Positions 1 through 11,600 of a DNA stretch of 64,000 bases are shown here, one piece after another. The stretch comes from Ambrosia x helenae. Lineage: Eukaryota; Streptophyta; Magnoliopsida; Asterales; Asteraceae. Position 1 is the stretch's first letter. Each line of letters opens with the position of its first letter. Both the position numbers and the translations under genes were made by a program. Under the pieces are notes generated by a model. That model was not told the DNA's origin. It ran no database searches and saw only the letters and a list, made by a program, of their open reading frames with translations. The DNA lies in assembly GCA_030844895.1 (NCBI GenBank), contig CM061229.1, positions 126,075,546-126,139,545 on the forward strand. Reading direction: 5' to 3'.

Positions 1-1882
1 GGCATGTGATCATGAAATGGCTACTCTGCAACAACATCTACTCAACATACATGCTAATCATCGTTAAGCTGGCGTGGATATGGCACGTTAACTACCGAGC
101 CTACACTGGAAATGCGGTAGGCAAATGTTCTTTGAGACCACCATGAATGAACATTAGGTATGATTTTTGTATATTTTGTATATTTATTTGTTTTATTTTA
201 TTTTATTTTTTTTATTTTATTATTTTCGAGTGTGTTCGAGTCAGTTTTATTTTTGTTGGAGTCATGGGATTGCTTGTTATGATTTGAACTGCAAGAATAG
301 ATTGCTCCGCCCATACTCAATCTCCATTCGGGCAGGGGCGATTTGGAAACCACTAATGTTTGCAGGTATCCCGAATTGTTTGTTTGTTTGTTTGTTTTTC
401 TTGTTTCTTTGTTACAGGTTTGTTTATCGGCCGCGAATGAAATGCTATACGGCCGACATTGGAAGGAATTTAACGAACTCATACGCGCATTGCTTATCCA
501 GGGGAGTTTGTTCCTTTTACTGTTGTATTTTATTTTTAAAATTGTTTTGTTTTATTCCCTATCTTACATTGAGGACAATGTGTCGTTCAAGTGTGGGGGT
601 GGGGAAACTTCGTTTTTATTTATTCTTGGGTCTAAAAAAATCAAAAAAAAAAATTGAAAATTGAAAATGTCTTGAAAATTGTTCTTAAAAAAAAAAGCAT
701 TCTAATCAGACATAAAGCAGCTCTTTCAGTACATACCAGTTGTTTCTTAGATTGTTTTGGTAGTAGATCCTTAGTCATGGTCTAATTTGTGGAAAAGTAA
801 TATGAACCGTTTTCAGCAAGTGTTTTTATGGAAAAAAAGAGTTTAGAATTGCCTGACTAGGTTTAACAAGCTATTGGTAATAAATGCATGCACACGTCGG
901 TAACCCATTTCCCACTTTTGTGAGATCTTGAGCCTACTAGATGATAGATTGATACATATATATTTTCATTTGTTGAGTGTAGGCCAGATGTTTCTCTGTT
1001 GCAGAACTTGTGTGATTTGATACATGCTGAGGTTGTAGACTAAATATGCACGTAAATGATAAAGGCAATTTAGGATTTCCCTTTTTCTTTTGATACCCAC
1101 TTATGTGTTATGTGTTGACCCATTTACCTAAAATCACCCTTAGTAGCCCATGTTGAGCCTATACCCTTTCGTTTGTCAAACCTATAAAGTTACCCAAATC
1201 GACCCGTTAACCGTTGTTAAGAAATTGATGACATCCATTGTGCTCTATGTTTATGTTCAAGTGTTCGATCTATGTCAAGTTGTGAAAAAAAGAAGAAAAA
1301 TATGTGAAAAAAAAGAAGAAAAAGAAAAAAAAATAGAAGTATGTGTTATGGGTCAAATATGCCCAAAGTTGTGTGATTATTGTATTATGGTGCTTAGTGA
1401 ATAAGGATGATCATTCAAGTGTATTGAACCTTTTGTTTTGAACCCATTGTTAGCCAAATTATCCCACCTTTACCTTAAGCCCAAAACCCGTAAGTCCTTT
1501 AGATACGTGCATTGTCTATAGTTGAGGTGTGATTGTTATACAAGCCTATGATAACAAAGTTACATGTTTGGTTTTGAGTGAATGATACTAGCGCATTACA
1601 TGCTAGTCCAGATATAAACCGAGTGGAGTGAAAAATTGTGAGGGGTGTGTTGCATGAAAATAAAAACCGGAAGCATGTTAAGTTTAGTCAGGGTAATTAT
1701 GTTTTTAAGTGGAAATGAATTTGACTTGCTGAATTAACACATCTAATGCTGATCTGTAAATGGGGTATGACTTTGGACCTTAGCTGAGGCATGATGGGGC
1801 GACTGGGGTGCTAGTCTGTGATAATGTCTTGAGCAGAGTATATATATAATTTTTTCGAGACGAAAAAAGATAAGTGTAGGGG
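1..1882. other. Gene-free stretch, probably decayed LTR-retroelement interior
   Basis: I see no convincing gene. A short open frame at 2-66 ends in TAA and could be the tail of an old coding region, but I do not recognise it. The rest is AT-rich with A-rich tracts near 1285-1340. A purine-rich tract at about 1861-1884 lies just before a candidate LTR start, as a polypurine tract would. The reading as the 3' interior of a Ty3/gypsy-type element is inference. Confidence 0.3.
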
Positions 1883-1884
1883 TG

Positions 1885-2132
1885 TGATGTGTTGGTGAAA
1901 ACACCTTGTTAATATGTTAGTTTTGTATATATTTTATTCTTTTATTGTGTGCTTTTAGTCGGTCTTAGTTATTTATTAGCGCGCATGTGTTTTATAGGTG
2001 TTCGTGGATAATGAGCTCAAAACAAAAGAATTTTAATCGAGACACGAACACTTAAGAGCAGGTGTTCATGGACGTTAGAGCGTTGAAGAGCAACTTTGGA
2101 TAAGCCAAGAACACCCGAGTCGGAGGCTTGAC

Positions 2133-2186
<54 letters not shown>

Positions 2187-3027
2187 GAAAAAGAAAAGAA
2201 AAAAAAGAACGTGAAGTGTGTGAAGTGTGGGTTCACATTTCATAAGCCCAAAAGGCTTTTGTGGTATTATCATTGGTCTTTTGACGGCAACTGGAGGGGA
2301 TATACGATTTATAGGATTTTTTTTGGGTGGTGATACAATTTTTGAGGGGGTTCTGTTTGGAGGTCTCGCACAAAAGGAACAAAACAAAGGGGAGGCATTC
2401 ACGCGACCAAGATGCAAGGCTAAATCTTTGTAACTTCTTCTAGACGAACGGTTCGATTAGGTTTTATACTTTTTATGTTTATTTAAGTATTGGATTTTGT
2501 TTTTGCTTGTGATGACAAACATCTTAAACATTATTGATGCATTAGTTAAGCAAACAATTGATTTGTGTTTTGAGTTCTTTCTTTACAACTTGTTCGGTTG
2601 ATGACAAAACTTAGTAGCGGGTTGGGTGACATAAAGAGGGTTGACTTGACGCTTACAATTGGGTAGATAATAGAGTTTGATGACAAGAACCTGTGCTACT
2701 GTTAATTAACTAATTTCCAGGACCATGTCTATGTGGTTCCCAATCTATAAACTGAAAACTGTGTAAAACCTAGAACCTGAAGTTTAGAGGGAGTTACTTC
2801 TTTATTCTTATTGTTTTTTGTTCAAATCTCTTAATCAACTTTTCAAGCACAACACCATTCTACTTTATAAAATATTATTTTTAATTAATTAGTTTGATTG
2901 ATAAAATTGCTATTAACACTAACCACATACTCCTCGTGGTTCGACAACCCTACTCCCTATACTGCAGTCCTTGTAGCTAAGGAGTTGTTTTTAAAATATT
3001 TTTTGATTAGCACTAGACACGCGATCA
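1885..3027 (+). mobile_element. Candidate LTR (gypsy-type), solo or 3' copy
   Basis: The start is a TG after a purine-rich tract and the end is a CA in 'CACGCGATCA' at about 3018-3027. The text before that end (CTCCTCGTGGTTCGACAACC, then a 'CTGCAGTCC' stretch) resembles the ends of LTRs seen in several plant gypsy families. No second LTR or target-site duplication was found, so both borders are approximate. The interior holds a (TAA)n microsatellite. Confidence 0.4.
2133..2186. repeat. (TAA)18 microsatellite
   Basis: Uninterrupted TAA units, about 18 copies, followed by an A/G-rich run. On the minus strand it creates a spurious poly-leucine reading frame. Confidence 0.95.
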
Positions 3028-3194
3028 AGTAGGAGAGAGGTGACTTGACAAGTGTCAAATCAACCTTTTTAAACCTAGGATTTAGAAAATTAAAGTGGCC
3101 CACTTGCTTATTTAAGATTACCTTAATGCCCTTATTCCAATATCTATACTATCTTATAAAGCATTTCACAAGGACCTCTTAAATTTTAAGTAAT

Positions 3195-3560
3195 ACAACT
3201 ATAAATGCTTAAAGTACAACACATAATGCATGCATTAACTAATTTTTAAGGGCATTTTTGTCTTTTCAAACATAAGTTGCATATATACCCTTTATTAATT
3301 ACAGTTTCCCCCCTTTATCTATACCCACATATTCTGATTACTTTCATTTCCCCCCCTTATCTTTCCTCACAAATGCCTCACATCTTATTTTTTTAAATCT
3401 TTTGCTTATATCTATAAATATATTACGTTTTAAAAAATTCTGAACATACTATTAAAACGAGCGTATTTTTGTCAACGTATTGATGTAAATTTTATTCGAT
3501 ATCGAGATGCCTAATATAATGTACAAGTAATCATGCATTAACGTACAAGTCCTTTAGAAG
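3195..3560 (+). repeat. Helitron 5' subterminal repeat, copy 1
   Basis: About 300 bp of this stretch recurs at 4850-5228 in the same orientation. Shared blocks include ATAAATGCTTAAAGTACAAC, TTATCTATACCCACATATTC and AACGAGCGTATTTTTGTCAA. Copy 2 lacks the TCTATACTA terminus itself, so it is an internal duplication and not a second left end. Confidence 0.85.
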
Positions 3561-4849
3561 TGGCCATAACAACTACCCCGGTCAAGAAAAATACGAACAG
3601 TAAGAGACAGCAACCGCAGCGGTACGAGAGACGTCTCTTTATTTTTTATGACCATGATATTATCTGTGTCTCTGTGGTGGCTGCTTGCGGAGGAGTCACG
3701 ATCTCGTTTGATGCCACGGCTACTGGAAGTAGAGAGCAACAAATTGAAATTGAAATTGAAGCTCTTTTTGAGAACTTTGGTTTGGATATTGCCACTGCAT
3801 TCTGACTTCTTTAGTGCTGAGTATGATGAGTATCCAATGATTATGCTATGCAACCAAATAACCGAGAATGCCGCTATTAAGTACCTACATCGTCCAAGAC
3901 ATGATCAAAACTCCAATAAATGCACAAAGAGACCAGCTTGCCTTCCATATCTTTTTCTGTACAAAAAAGAACAGACAAGTGGGATGATTAAAAACGTCCA
4001 GCCCGTTGTTAGCACGCAGCTCAATATTTAAATTCGTTTCCTGCAAATGATATTGTTTTTGTAATTTAACACAACACGAATCGAACACAAATTTGTATAC
4101 TAACCGAAGCTTGTTATGCTCAGCTCGTGGGACCCGTATTAAACACGCAATCGCTAGGTCGTCTAGGAGCCCAGATTCAGAGGTGGTTGAACCCTGGTCC
4201 GTTCCCTACACCCGTTCTTGGACTTGTGTGCACGCGGATTTATATCATGCCGAATACAAAGTTTTGACCGGGGCCAAATTTTCACGCTCCCGCTACTTTT
4301 TTTAAACCAGCAACGACTCCAATAAATGCACAAAGAGACCAGCTTGCCTTCCATTTCTTTTTCTATACAGAAACGAACAGATCAGTGTGTATATGATTAA
4401 TGTTACAAAGTAAATAATAACTCAATTCAAAACCTCATGTATTTTCAAGACTCCAATTTTACAAACAGGTCCCCAATGAACAACCACCACCATAGCTACA
4501 TATAAAAACACTAACTATATTATCACTAACATCATAATATGCTATAGATACATAAAACAACACACACACAGACATGACACTAACTATATTATCACTAACA
4601 TCATATATGTCACATTCCAGTAATCACAACCTAAACACCCTCTTCATCATCATTAACCTTAAATAAATTAACCTCCTAAACCATAACACCTAATTAAATT
4701 AAATATCAAAGACAACCTTGCTTCCGAATTCGATTCTTCCCGCTTAAAAAATACCAGGGATGTTAAATCAAACTCGAAAACAACCACCATCTTCTTTATC
4801 ATACATCAACCTTCATTACTTGATCACTTGAAAGATTATTATTATTAAC
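3561..4849. other. Insert between subterminal repeats; small duplications, no clear gene
   Basis: A 68-bp segment at 3910-3977 recurs at 4316-4383, both containing CAAAGAGACCAGCTTGCCTT. A 29-bp segment at 4508-4536 recurs exactly at 4577-4605. Overlapping open frames of 80-130 codons at 3554-4031 on both strands resemble nothing I know. The better-than-average GC at 3560-3740 and 4090-4310 could mean captured exon fragments. Confidence 0.5.
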
Positions 4850-5228
4850 TTAATAACTATAAATGCTTAAAGTACAACAATTTATAAAATAGACACTCAT
4901 TCCACAACAATTCCATCTACGTATCATCAAAAAACATAATTATCAACTTATACAGTTTTCCCCCTTATCTATACCCACATATTCTGATTAGTTTCATTTC
5001 CCCCCCCTTATCTTTCCCCACAAATTCCTCACATCTTATTTTTTTCAATCTTTAGCTTATATCTATGAATATATTACGTTTTAAAAAAAAATCTGAATAT
5101 ACCGTTAAAACGAGCGTATTTTTGTCAACGTATCGATGTAAATTTTATTCGACATCAAGATGCATAATATAATGTCCAAGTCAATCATGCATTAATGTAC
5201 AAGTCCTTTAATACATTACAAGTCTCAT
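4850..5228 (+). repeat. Helitron 5' subterminal repeat, copy 2
   Basis: Same-strand partner of 3195-3560, diverged by scattered substitutions and short indels. It ends right at the ATG of the gene at 5227, so this copy may act as that gene's promoter. Confidence 0.85.
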
Positions 5229-6228
5229 GGCAACTAAGGAAGTTAAAACAATAAGAAAATGCAAAATTTTGAAATTTGGGCAGTTTTTTTTGCGGGAAGA
5301 TAGTGGGGTGCTGAATAACACATGCCCATGTTTTCACTCAACTATAAAAGAAACCTACTGTCTAACAAAAAGTATACATTTTCTGGCCAAAGTTACTGTG
5401 TTGTTCACACTTGCATACATGGGCATGAAGATTGTTATCAAAAAAATCCAGCACTCTTTCAATGTAAGTTAAATCATAACCTTATACTGTTGGGTTCTTT
5501 CTTTAGTCTAAAATTGTAGTTAAAAACATGTTTATGTTTTTTTTATACAAGGATAAACCTATTTACAAATGTGAAGTTGTTGCACCCATTAACAATGGTC
5601 AAGATCGGATCAACAATGAGGATGAAAACACTGAACCGTCTGCCAAAACAGTTTCAGAAATTAAGGTTTGTGTACTAAACTTTTAACCTATGCTCACAAG
5701 CATTCTATTCAAAGTGCTGATTGCTTTAGACTAAAACTGTAGTTAAAAAAGATGTTTTAATGTTTTTTTATACAAGGAGGAAGCTACTTACCAACGTGAA
5801 GTTGTTGCACCCATTAATAATTATGAACATCAAATCAGCAATGAAGATGAACATATTCAAACATCTGCAAAAATTGTTTCAGAAATTAAGGTTTGTGAAT
5901 TGATTCATAACATTTTATCAAAATATTTGCTTACAAATAAAAATTAATTTTGCAGGAAACAAAGGGGACATATTCATCAGCTTGTGTGGCACTTCTAAAT
6001 GAAATAAGAGAAGCAGTAATATCAAACAGTTTTCATGTTACATATAATTTTTAACCTATTACTAATTTATTAACATTGTTATGACAGAAGCAAAAGGCTA
6101 TCAAATTTAACAAGAGGTTGGAAAATATTGCTAAGTGGAATTGGGGGGAAGTTATATATGTGAGCAGCAGCGAGGAGGAGCCTGAAGAGGATGTGACTAA
6201 TACTGCAGACTCAATGGCGTCCATTTAA
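5227..6228 (+). CDS. Unrecognised five-exon gene with a tandem duplicated exon
   Basis: I do not recognise the product. A consistent model has five exons, all joined in phase 0: 5227-5463, 5552-5665, 5777-5890, 5956-6015 and 6088-6228, giving about 221 residues. Donors are GTAAGT or GTTTGT and acceptors are ACAAG or GCAG. Exons 2 and 3 are both exactly 38 codons and plainly homologous: each contains 'EVVAPINN', then 'NEDE', and ends 'VSEIK'. Their flanking introns match too, so intron plus exon was duplicated. The C-terminus is acidic (SSSEEEPEEDV). The exon 1 frame is uncertain, because a second frame at 5322-5463 looks more protein-like (HGHEDCYQKNPALFQC), which might indicate a frameshift in exon 1. 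The gene lies inside the Helitron, downstream of repeat copy 2, and is probably a captured or Helitron-borne gene. Confidence 0.55.
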
Positions 6229-6765
6229 ACTTTAGTATTAATTAATATCTGCTATGTTTTTTAATGTTACTTTGAACCTTTTTTAGTAAGTAGAAGAGCG
6301 TTAAGCCTATATCAATATCTACTGCGTTTTTTTAGTCTTTGAATCGTGTTTTATAATTTTTAGTGTTATACAAGTGACTTGAATCATATCTCTTAGCTAT
6401 TATTAAGATTATTAATTATTATGCCACATTATACTTTTATCAACTATAAATACAGATTTATACAGATGTTTGATCTGTATGAAAAAAAATTGGTTCAGAA
6501 AAAAAAAAACCCAGCTGGTCATATAACGATGTAGATGACAACAATTTTGAACAAACCTGAATAAGAATAAGCATTTTGCGAGTCTGGGAAAAGATAAGAA
6601 CATGGTGACCTTCGGGAATCAGATAATCCTGCAACATAAATCACAAAAGAACTATCATTTGTGCTATGAAACACACATTTAATAACAGCTTAAGATTATT
6701 TGATAAAGAATGATAAACCAGAAAAAAAAATATAAATATTTTATATGTGTATTGTCTCAGAAGTC

Positions 6766-6935
6766 TCTGGTATATACGATATTTTGTATGGATATTTAAC
6801 AAAATCCTAAAATCCAGCTATTTTATAGCTATATTTAATCCCTAATCTGGTATATACGCTATTTTGAATTTTGAATGGATATTTAACAAAAGGCTAAAAA
6901 TCAGCAAATTTTATAGCTATATTTAATTGCAAAAA
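6766..6935 (+). repeat. Two-copy tandem repeat, about 80 bp unit
   Basis: Two adjacent units share CTGGTATATACG, GGATATTTAACAAAA and TTTTATAGCTATATTTAAT. The stretch lies between the five-exon gene and the F-box gene within the Helitron. No ORF is involved. Confidence 0.8.
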
Positions 6936-7059
6936 AAACATTAGTCTCGCTATTTTTCCCTTTATGAAGATGCCAACTATGATGTATTGTATGAAAACAA
7001 GACTAAAAAAAAATCTTTATAAACATAAAAATAAAAATTAAAAAATATTAATAAAGGAT

Positions 7060-7640
7060 TATTTTTTATGATTAACTTATTATTACTATCTATATATGTT
7101 TTGGTCAGGTTAAAACAGTAGGAAAAAACAAGCCGGAAATCAGAATTCCTTATCTACAATTGATTGATCCTAAATTTTAGGAAGTGGGGGGAGTGGGAGA
7201 GTGGTTTATTTTTTATGATTAACTTATATTACTATCTATATATGTTTTGGTCAGGTTAAAACAGTAGGAAAAAACAAGTTGGAAATCAGAATTCCTTATC
7301 TACAATTGATTGATCCTAAATTTTAGGAAGTGGGGGGAGTGGGAGAGTGGTGTACATAAGAATAAATCAAAACAATAAACATATTCAACAGACTCAAAAC
7401 ACTTTCTATGAAAATATTTATTCATAATAATTAATAAAGTCTTAATATACATAAAAAAAACTATTATTAGTAATGATAATAAGAACATTATTTGTAAACT
7501 ATTAATACCTATTACTATCTTCTTGTGTTTGGGTCAGGTTAAAACAACAAGAAAAAAAAAACTGAACTAAAAATAAGTTAGCTACGTTTGATAGTCATAT
7601 ATTTTAGGAAGTGGGGGGAGTGGGGGAGTGGGGGAGTGGG
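7060..7640 (+). repeat. Three-copy repeat ending in AGGAAGTGGGGGGAGTGGG
   Basis: Units starting at 7060 and 7208 (148-bp period) are nearly identical. A third, diverged copy occupies about 7508-7640, where the G-rich tail GGGGGAGTG is itself repeated. Each unit carries TTTGGTCAGGTTAAAACA followed about 90 bp later by the G-rich block. There is no coding signal. The block lies about 1.1 kb upstream of the F-box ORF. Confidence 0.85.
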
Positions 7641-8794
7641 GTGAAAAATTGTATAGTATATATTTGTGGTCGCTGCATCTTAGGTTCTCTACAAACTGGC
7701 CAGATTTCCACTCACAATTTATGGTACTTTTGCTCTCCCTTTCTTTCTCAATTTAATCATTTTTTTATTATATCCTAATATCCTAATAATGGTTTAATTA
7801 TCTATTGTGAATGGAAGAACAGACTCTTGGATTTCTCTAGGATTATTCCCCACACATCTATTTCAAGGTACCTTGTCTATGTTATCTTCTATTGTCATAT
7901 ATAGACCCTTTTGTAGCATCAGTTAAGCCTATAGTTATCTACTGTTTTGCTGATTATTAAGTTCTCCATCTTTATTTTATATCCACTACTTTATGGACGA
8001 ATAATTACTAAATTTATCATTCTTCTAAACATGTTTATAGATAATTCCTATTTTGTTAAAATATATTTCACCACATAATTCAAATATAAAAGTTATATGA
8101 TCATACAACACCTTTTGAAGTTAATTAAAATAAATAAAACTGAAATACCTGCCATTGTAGACCATTTCCTTTAGAAGCTAAAAATCCAATTTATCATGTT
8201 TTGAGCCCACTAAAATGTAGGTTTAAGCCCCTGGAAAAATAGAACATGTAAAACTATTAACCTATAAATTTGATACTCACATATCTCTTATATTGTTCAA
8301 ATTTAAAAAGATTTGGGAATTGATCATGATATTTGGTTTTCATCTGATTGAAATCTATTTAAGTTTTAGGATATCTAAAGTGGGTAAAATTTCTTCTATT
8401 CAAAAGCTTGCCATTTAATAAAAAACCACCATAAATAAATCAAATTTTATAGAATTTATTTTACTAGATTTGTTTTACCTTATGAGTCTGCTAGAGATGA
8501 AATATTTCTAATCCTTTTTGGTATACTTCAAGTCACATTAATCCAAATGTAAGCTCTGCAGTAAATTAAACAAAAAATGAACATTAGCCCAAATCATAAT
8601 ATAGTATACAAATCAGCAATGTTTAACCCAATATTTAGCCCCAACAATCAAAAGTTTTATAAACTACTACCAAAATCGTAACATAATCATTAGCTAACTA
8701 ATACTTATTTTTTATACACGAATTCTGCGTGCGTGTTATGTGATGTGTTTTCTTATTTTTTTTCTTTGTTTTACATTAGTTCCCAAACGTGATC
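7641..8794. other. AT-rich, no gene seen
   Basis: Only short frames on either strand. The final part is presumably the upstream region of the F-box gene, but no clear TATA or initiator could be assigned. Confidence 0.5.
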
Positions 8795-9850
8795 ATGGTT
8801 GCGCTTCCGTATATGCTTGTACTGTATGAGATTATTGCAAGACTTCCCGCAAAGGTTGTCACTCAGTGCAAATGTGTGTGTACTCAATGGTTAGCAGAGT
8901 TGTCAACACAAGACTTTACAAGGGTTCATTGTCATTACATGCGTACATCGGCTGACCAAAACATTATCCTTACTGGTCGTCGAGCGTGTGTGTTTAGTTC
9001 ATTGAATCCTAGCTGCGTTAACTTTGCCAGATCCATAGACATTCATATCCCGTTCAACGCTAAACCGCAAAATTTATTATTTTTAGCAAGTGTAGATGGA
9101 ATGTTATGTCTTTGCCTTAAGAACACTTGTGAATTAGTTGTTTGGAATCCACTAACCCGTGCATACAAGAAGCTATCAAACTCTAACTCTCAAGGTTTCT
9201 ACAAAGTCCTTAATGATGCTATTGGGTTCTTCGTTGACTCTTCTTATGACTACAACATTATACACATAAAGCGACGAAGAGGTATATTGACGATTTACAT
9301 ATATTCACTTAGATCGGGCTCATGGAAAACATGTCGTTTTCTTAAAAAATGTCCCTACCGTGATTTAAGTTATAATTGGTCGCACGGGACTTTGTGTAAA
9401 ACCGGTTTGTACTTCATAGTATCTCAATGGTGGCTTGCTGGTGACGCGGCAATACTTCGTTTTGATGTGAACTCGAAGGTGTTTTCTGAAATATGGTATC
9501 CTAAGGCTTTGGGTGAAGGAGCTAGAGGTAGTTTAGTGAATATAAAAGATGAACTTTTTATGTATCTTTATAGCGGATTCCATGCCCGCAAGCTTGAATT
9601 CTGGAAGATGAAAGATGACATGTGGACCCGTGTGTTTGTTTTTCCTGAAATCGCCTATATTCCATTAGCACTATCATCCAGCATCACATATCTGAAGTTA
9701 GACGGAACATGTATTGCTATAACTCAATGGGGAGAAGTTTTTAAATTGGATGTAAGGTCGAATGGTGTGTGGTCATGTTGTCCTCTCATGTTTTATCAAG
9801 CCTTACATGGTGCAATCTACACCGAAACCATTGTGTCGCCGGGTTTTTAG
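8795..9850 (+). CDS. F-box protein with F-box-associated region
   Basis: Single-exon gene of 351 codons. The first ATG in the frame is 8795; the two preceding codons (GTG ATC) are not a plausible plant start. The N-terminus fits a divergent F-box: LP near residue 4, then YEIIARLPAK and CVCTQW (residues 12-35). Further on, LASVDGMLCL and VVWNPLTRAYKKL match the F-box-associated region typical of plant FBX proteins. Such proteins are usually substrate receptors of SCF (Skp1-Cullin-F-box) ubiquitin ligases. Length is usual for the family (350-420). The reading frame is intact although it sits inside the Helitron, so it is either recently captured or maintained. It carries no introns, as many plant F-box genes do. 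The target is unknown. Confidence 0.8.
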   Translation: MVALPYMLVLYEIIARLPAKVVTQCKCVCTQWLAELSTQDFTRVHCHYMRTSADQNIILTGRRACVFSSLNPSCVNFARSIDIHIPFNAKPQNLLFLASVDGMLCLCLKNTCELVVWNPLTRAYKKLSNSNSQGFYKVLNDAIGFFVDSSYDYNIIHIKRRRGILTIYIYSLRSGSWKTCRFLKKCPYRDLSYNWSHGTLCKTGLYFIVSQWWLAGDAAILRFDVNSKVFSEIWYPKALGEGARGSLVNIKDELFMYLYSGFHARKLEFWKMKDDMWTRVFVFPEIAYIPLALSSSITYLKLDGTCIAITQWGEVFKLDVRSNGVWSCCPLMFYQALHGAIYTETIVSPGF

Positions 9851-10503
9851 TGTTCTTATGTCGTTTCTTTCATTTGCTATGAAGCTATTGGTGTTATCTT
9901 TTTTTTTTTCAGTCATGTGTACTTTTCTAACTATATGACTTATGGTTCTTAGTTATGTTTGTTTTTTTTTCCATTGACTTTACATCATGTGAGATGCACG
10001 TTTAAACTATCGTATAGCATAGATTAATACATATAGAATTTAAAGTCAAGTTAGATGCTTCTGCCATAACGTATACCACATGAAACCATTAATGATCAAA
10101 AAAACAATAATAAAACAGTAATGATCAGAAAAAACAATAAAACAGTAACGATCAACAACAATAATAAAAGAACAAGTTCACGAAAAGACCAGAAACAAAA
10201 CTAAAATTTGCCAAACACTATAAACTTATTATCACAGCTTCAACTTGTAAATTAGAGCATACAGATAACATATGAACTTATCACCACTTAACATCAACAG
10301 ATTCAAGTTTAACAAATAACATATGAAAACAAATCAAGATTCAGATAACTCCTAAATTAGAGCATACAAATTACCATAGTTCTTTTTCGCAGAATATAAA
10401 GTAAAAAAACAATAATAACAAAGAGAAAATTTTTTCTGTTTGTTATCAATGTGACTAAATTTTGTTTTGTCATATAACATAAAAATTGTAGGTCTAACTG
10501 ATA
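9851..10503. other. AT-rich spacer
   Basis: F-box 3' region and RPA-like 5' region. A-rich micro-repeats around 10096-10180 (AACAATAA-type units). No gene seen. Confidence 0.5.
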
Positions 10504-11600
10504 ATGGCTGTCCATTCCATTGTTGACTCTTTTTCATCTCTCACACACTACGGAGTTTCGTATACTGTTGCCTTCGTTTGGGTTGAGTTTGTTTTATCTA
10601 TTGTCGCTGAAAACAAATTATTAGTTATCTTTCTTGATCAAGTCGTAAGTGCCCTTTTCCTTATTTTTAAATAAAAATCTGTTTGTTATTTAAATCACCA
10701 AAAGCCTTTTCTCTGTTCAGAGACAAAAAGTAGCCACATTCATCCCAGCATCTTTAATGCACTTTTATGATGATGTGAATTTGGTTGGCAATGTGTTTGT
10801 ACTAAGTGGTTTCCTAATTGAAAGCTTCGAATATAAAGAGTGGCCAAAACATGAAAGGCACATCTTGGTTCATGGTGACTTCAAAATCGTTATTAACGAA
10901 TACACAAGACTTATTCCATTTTTGAGCCATGTCCCAAAAGGGTTCCGTTTGTATCCATTAGTGCCGTCTATCAAAACTCTTATGCACGACAGGAGATCAA
11001 TTAAACTAATTGTTGGTACGTATAAGTTGTTCGTTACATGTATATATTTATATACTATGGGTTAATTTTTTATACAAAATATAAAAATAATTATGCTCGT
11101 TGTAGATGTTGTAGGGAGAATCGTCACGGGTGAGCGAATAAAGGGTCGTTATCATTTTGTTATTCTTCTTCAAGATGTGACGTAAGTTTTTAGTTGTAAA
11201 AAGTTTTAAACATCTTTATATTGCTTCTATATAATTAACATTTTTTTTCTAATAACAACTATCTGTTTCAGTGGTCACATAATGCAGATATCTTTATATG
11301 ACTCAGGGAAGACCAATATTGTAAAAACTTTTAGGGAAATAAAACAAAAATCTATTATGTATGTGTCTCGGGTCAAGTTGATCCGTAGGGCTGAATGTAA
11401 GTTATACTTTACATATAAAACGTTTTTTAATTACTTTAATTTATTGCGTCATATTGTTTACTTACACCAGTTATGTTCAACTTTTAGGGAATGTTTTATG
11501 CTCTACGGATTTAAGTACGGTCGTGTTTGAACCAGATATGCCTGAGGCACGTGATATAAGAATGTTCGGTTGTCGTTGTTGGAGTCCGTGTTCATGTTGA
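10504..11600 (+). CDS. RPA70-like single-strand DNA-binding protein (OB-fold, DUF223 type)
   Basis: Five exons give one uninterrupted 249-residue frame: 10504-10644, 10721-11015, 11106-11181, 11272-11396 and 11488-11600, with phases 0, 1, 0 and 1. The ATG at 10504 opens 'MAVHSIVDSF'. Features of the plant RPA-like OB-fold family are visible: VIFLDQ, then VGNVFVLSGFLIE (first OB strand region), then DVVGRIVTGERI opening a second OB fold, then QISLYDSG. The C-terminus ends with four cysteines (CRCWSPCSC) and may be a truncated zinc ribbon. RPA binds single-stranded DNA in replication. Plant Helitrons frequently encode such proteins, and it lies upstream of RepHel on the same strand, so it is probably a Helitron gene and not a host gene. 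It is short compared with full RPA70 (over 600 residues). Confidence 0.75.

Noticed and set aside
2052..2417. Minus-strand 121-codon frame with poly-Leu
   Set aside because: Produced by the (TAA)18 microsatellite read in reverse; no other protein-like content.
3554..4031. Overlapping open frames on both strands in the Helitron insert
   Set aside because: No recognisable motif, both strands open in the same interval, and no sensible splice partners. Kept only as possible captured DNA.
7060..7640. Regular repeats resembling a CRISPR array
   Set aside because: Long imperfect units without spacers, in a plant genome. The 41-bp repeats at 49144 likewise have no spacers.
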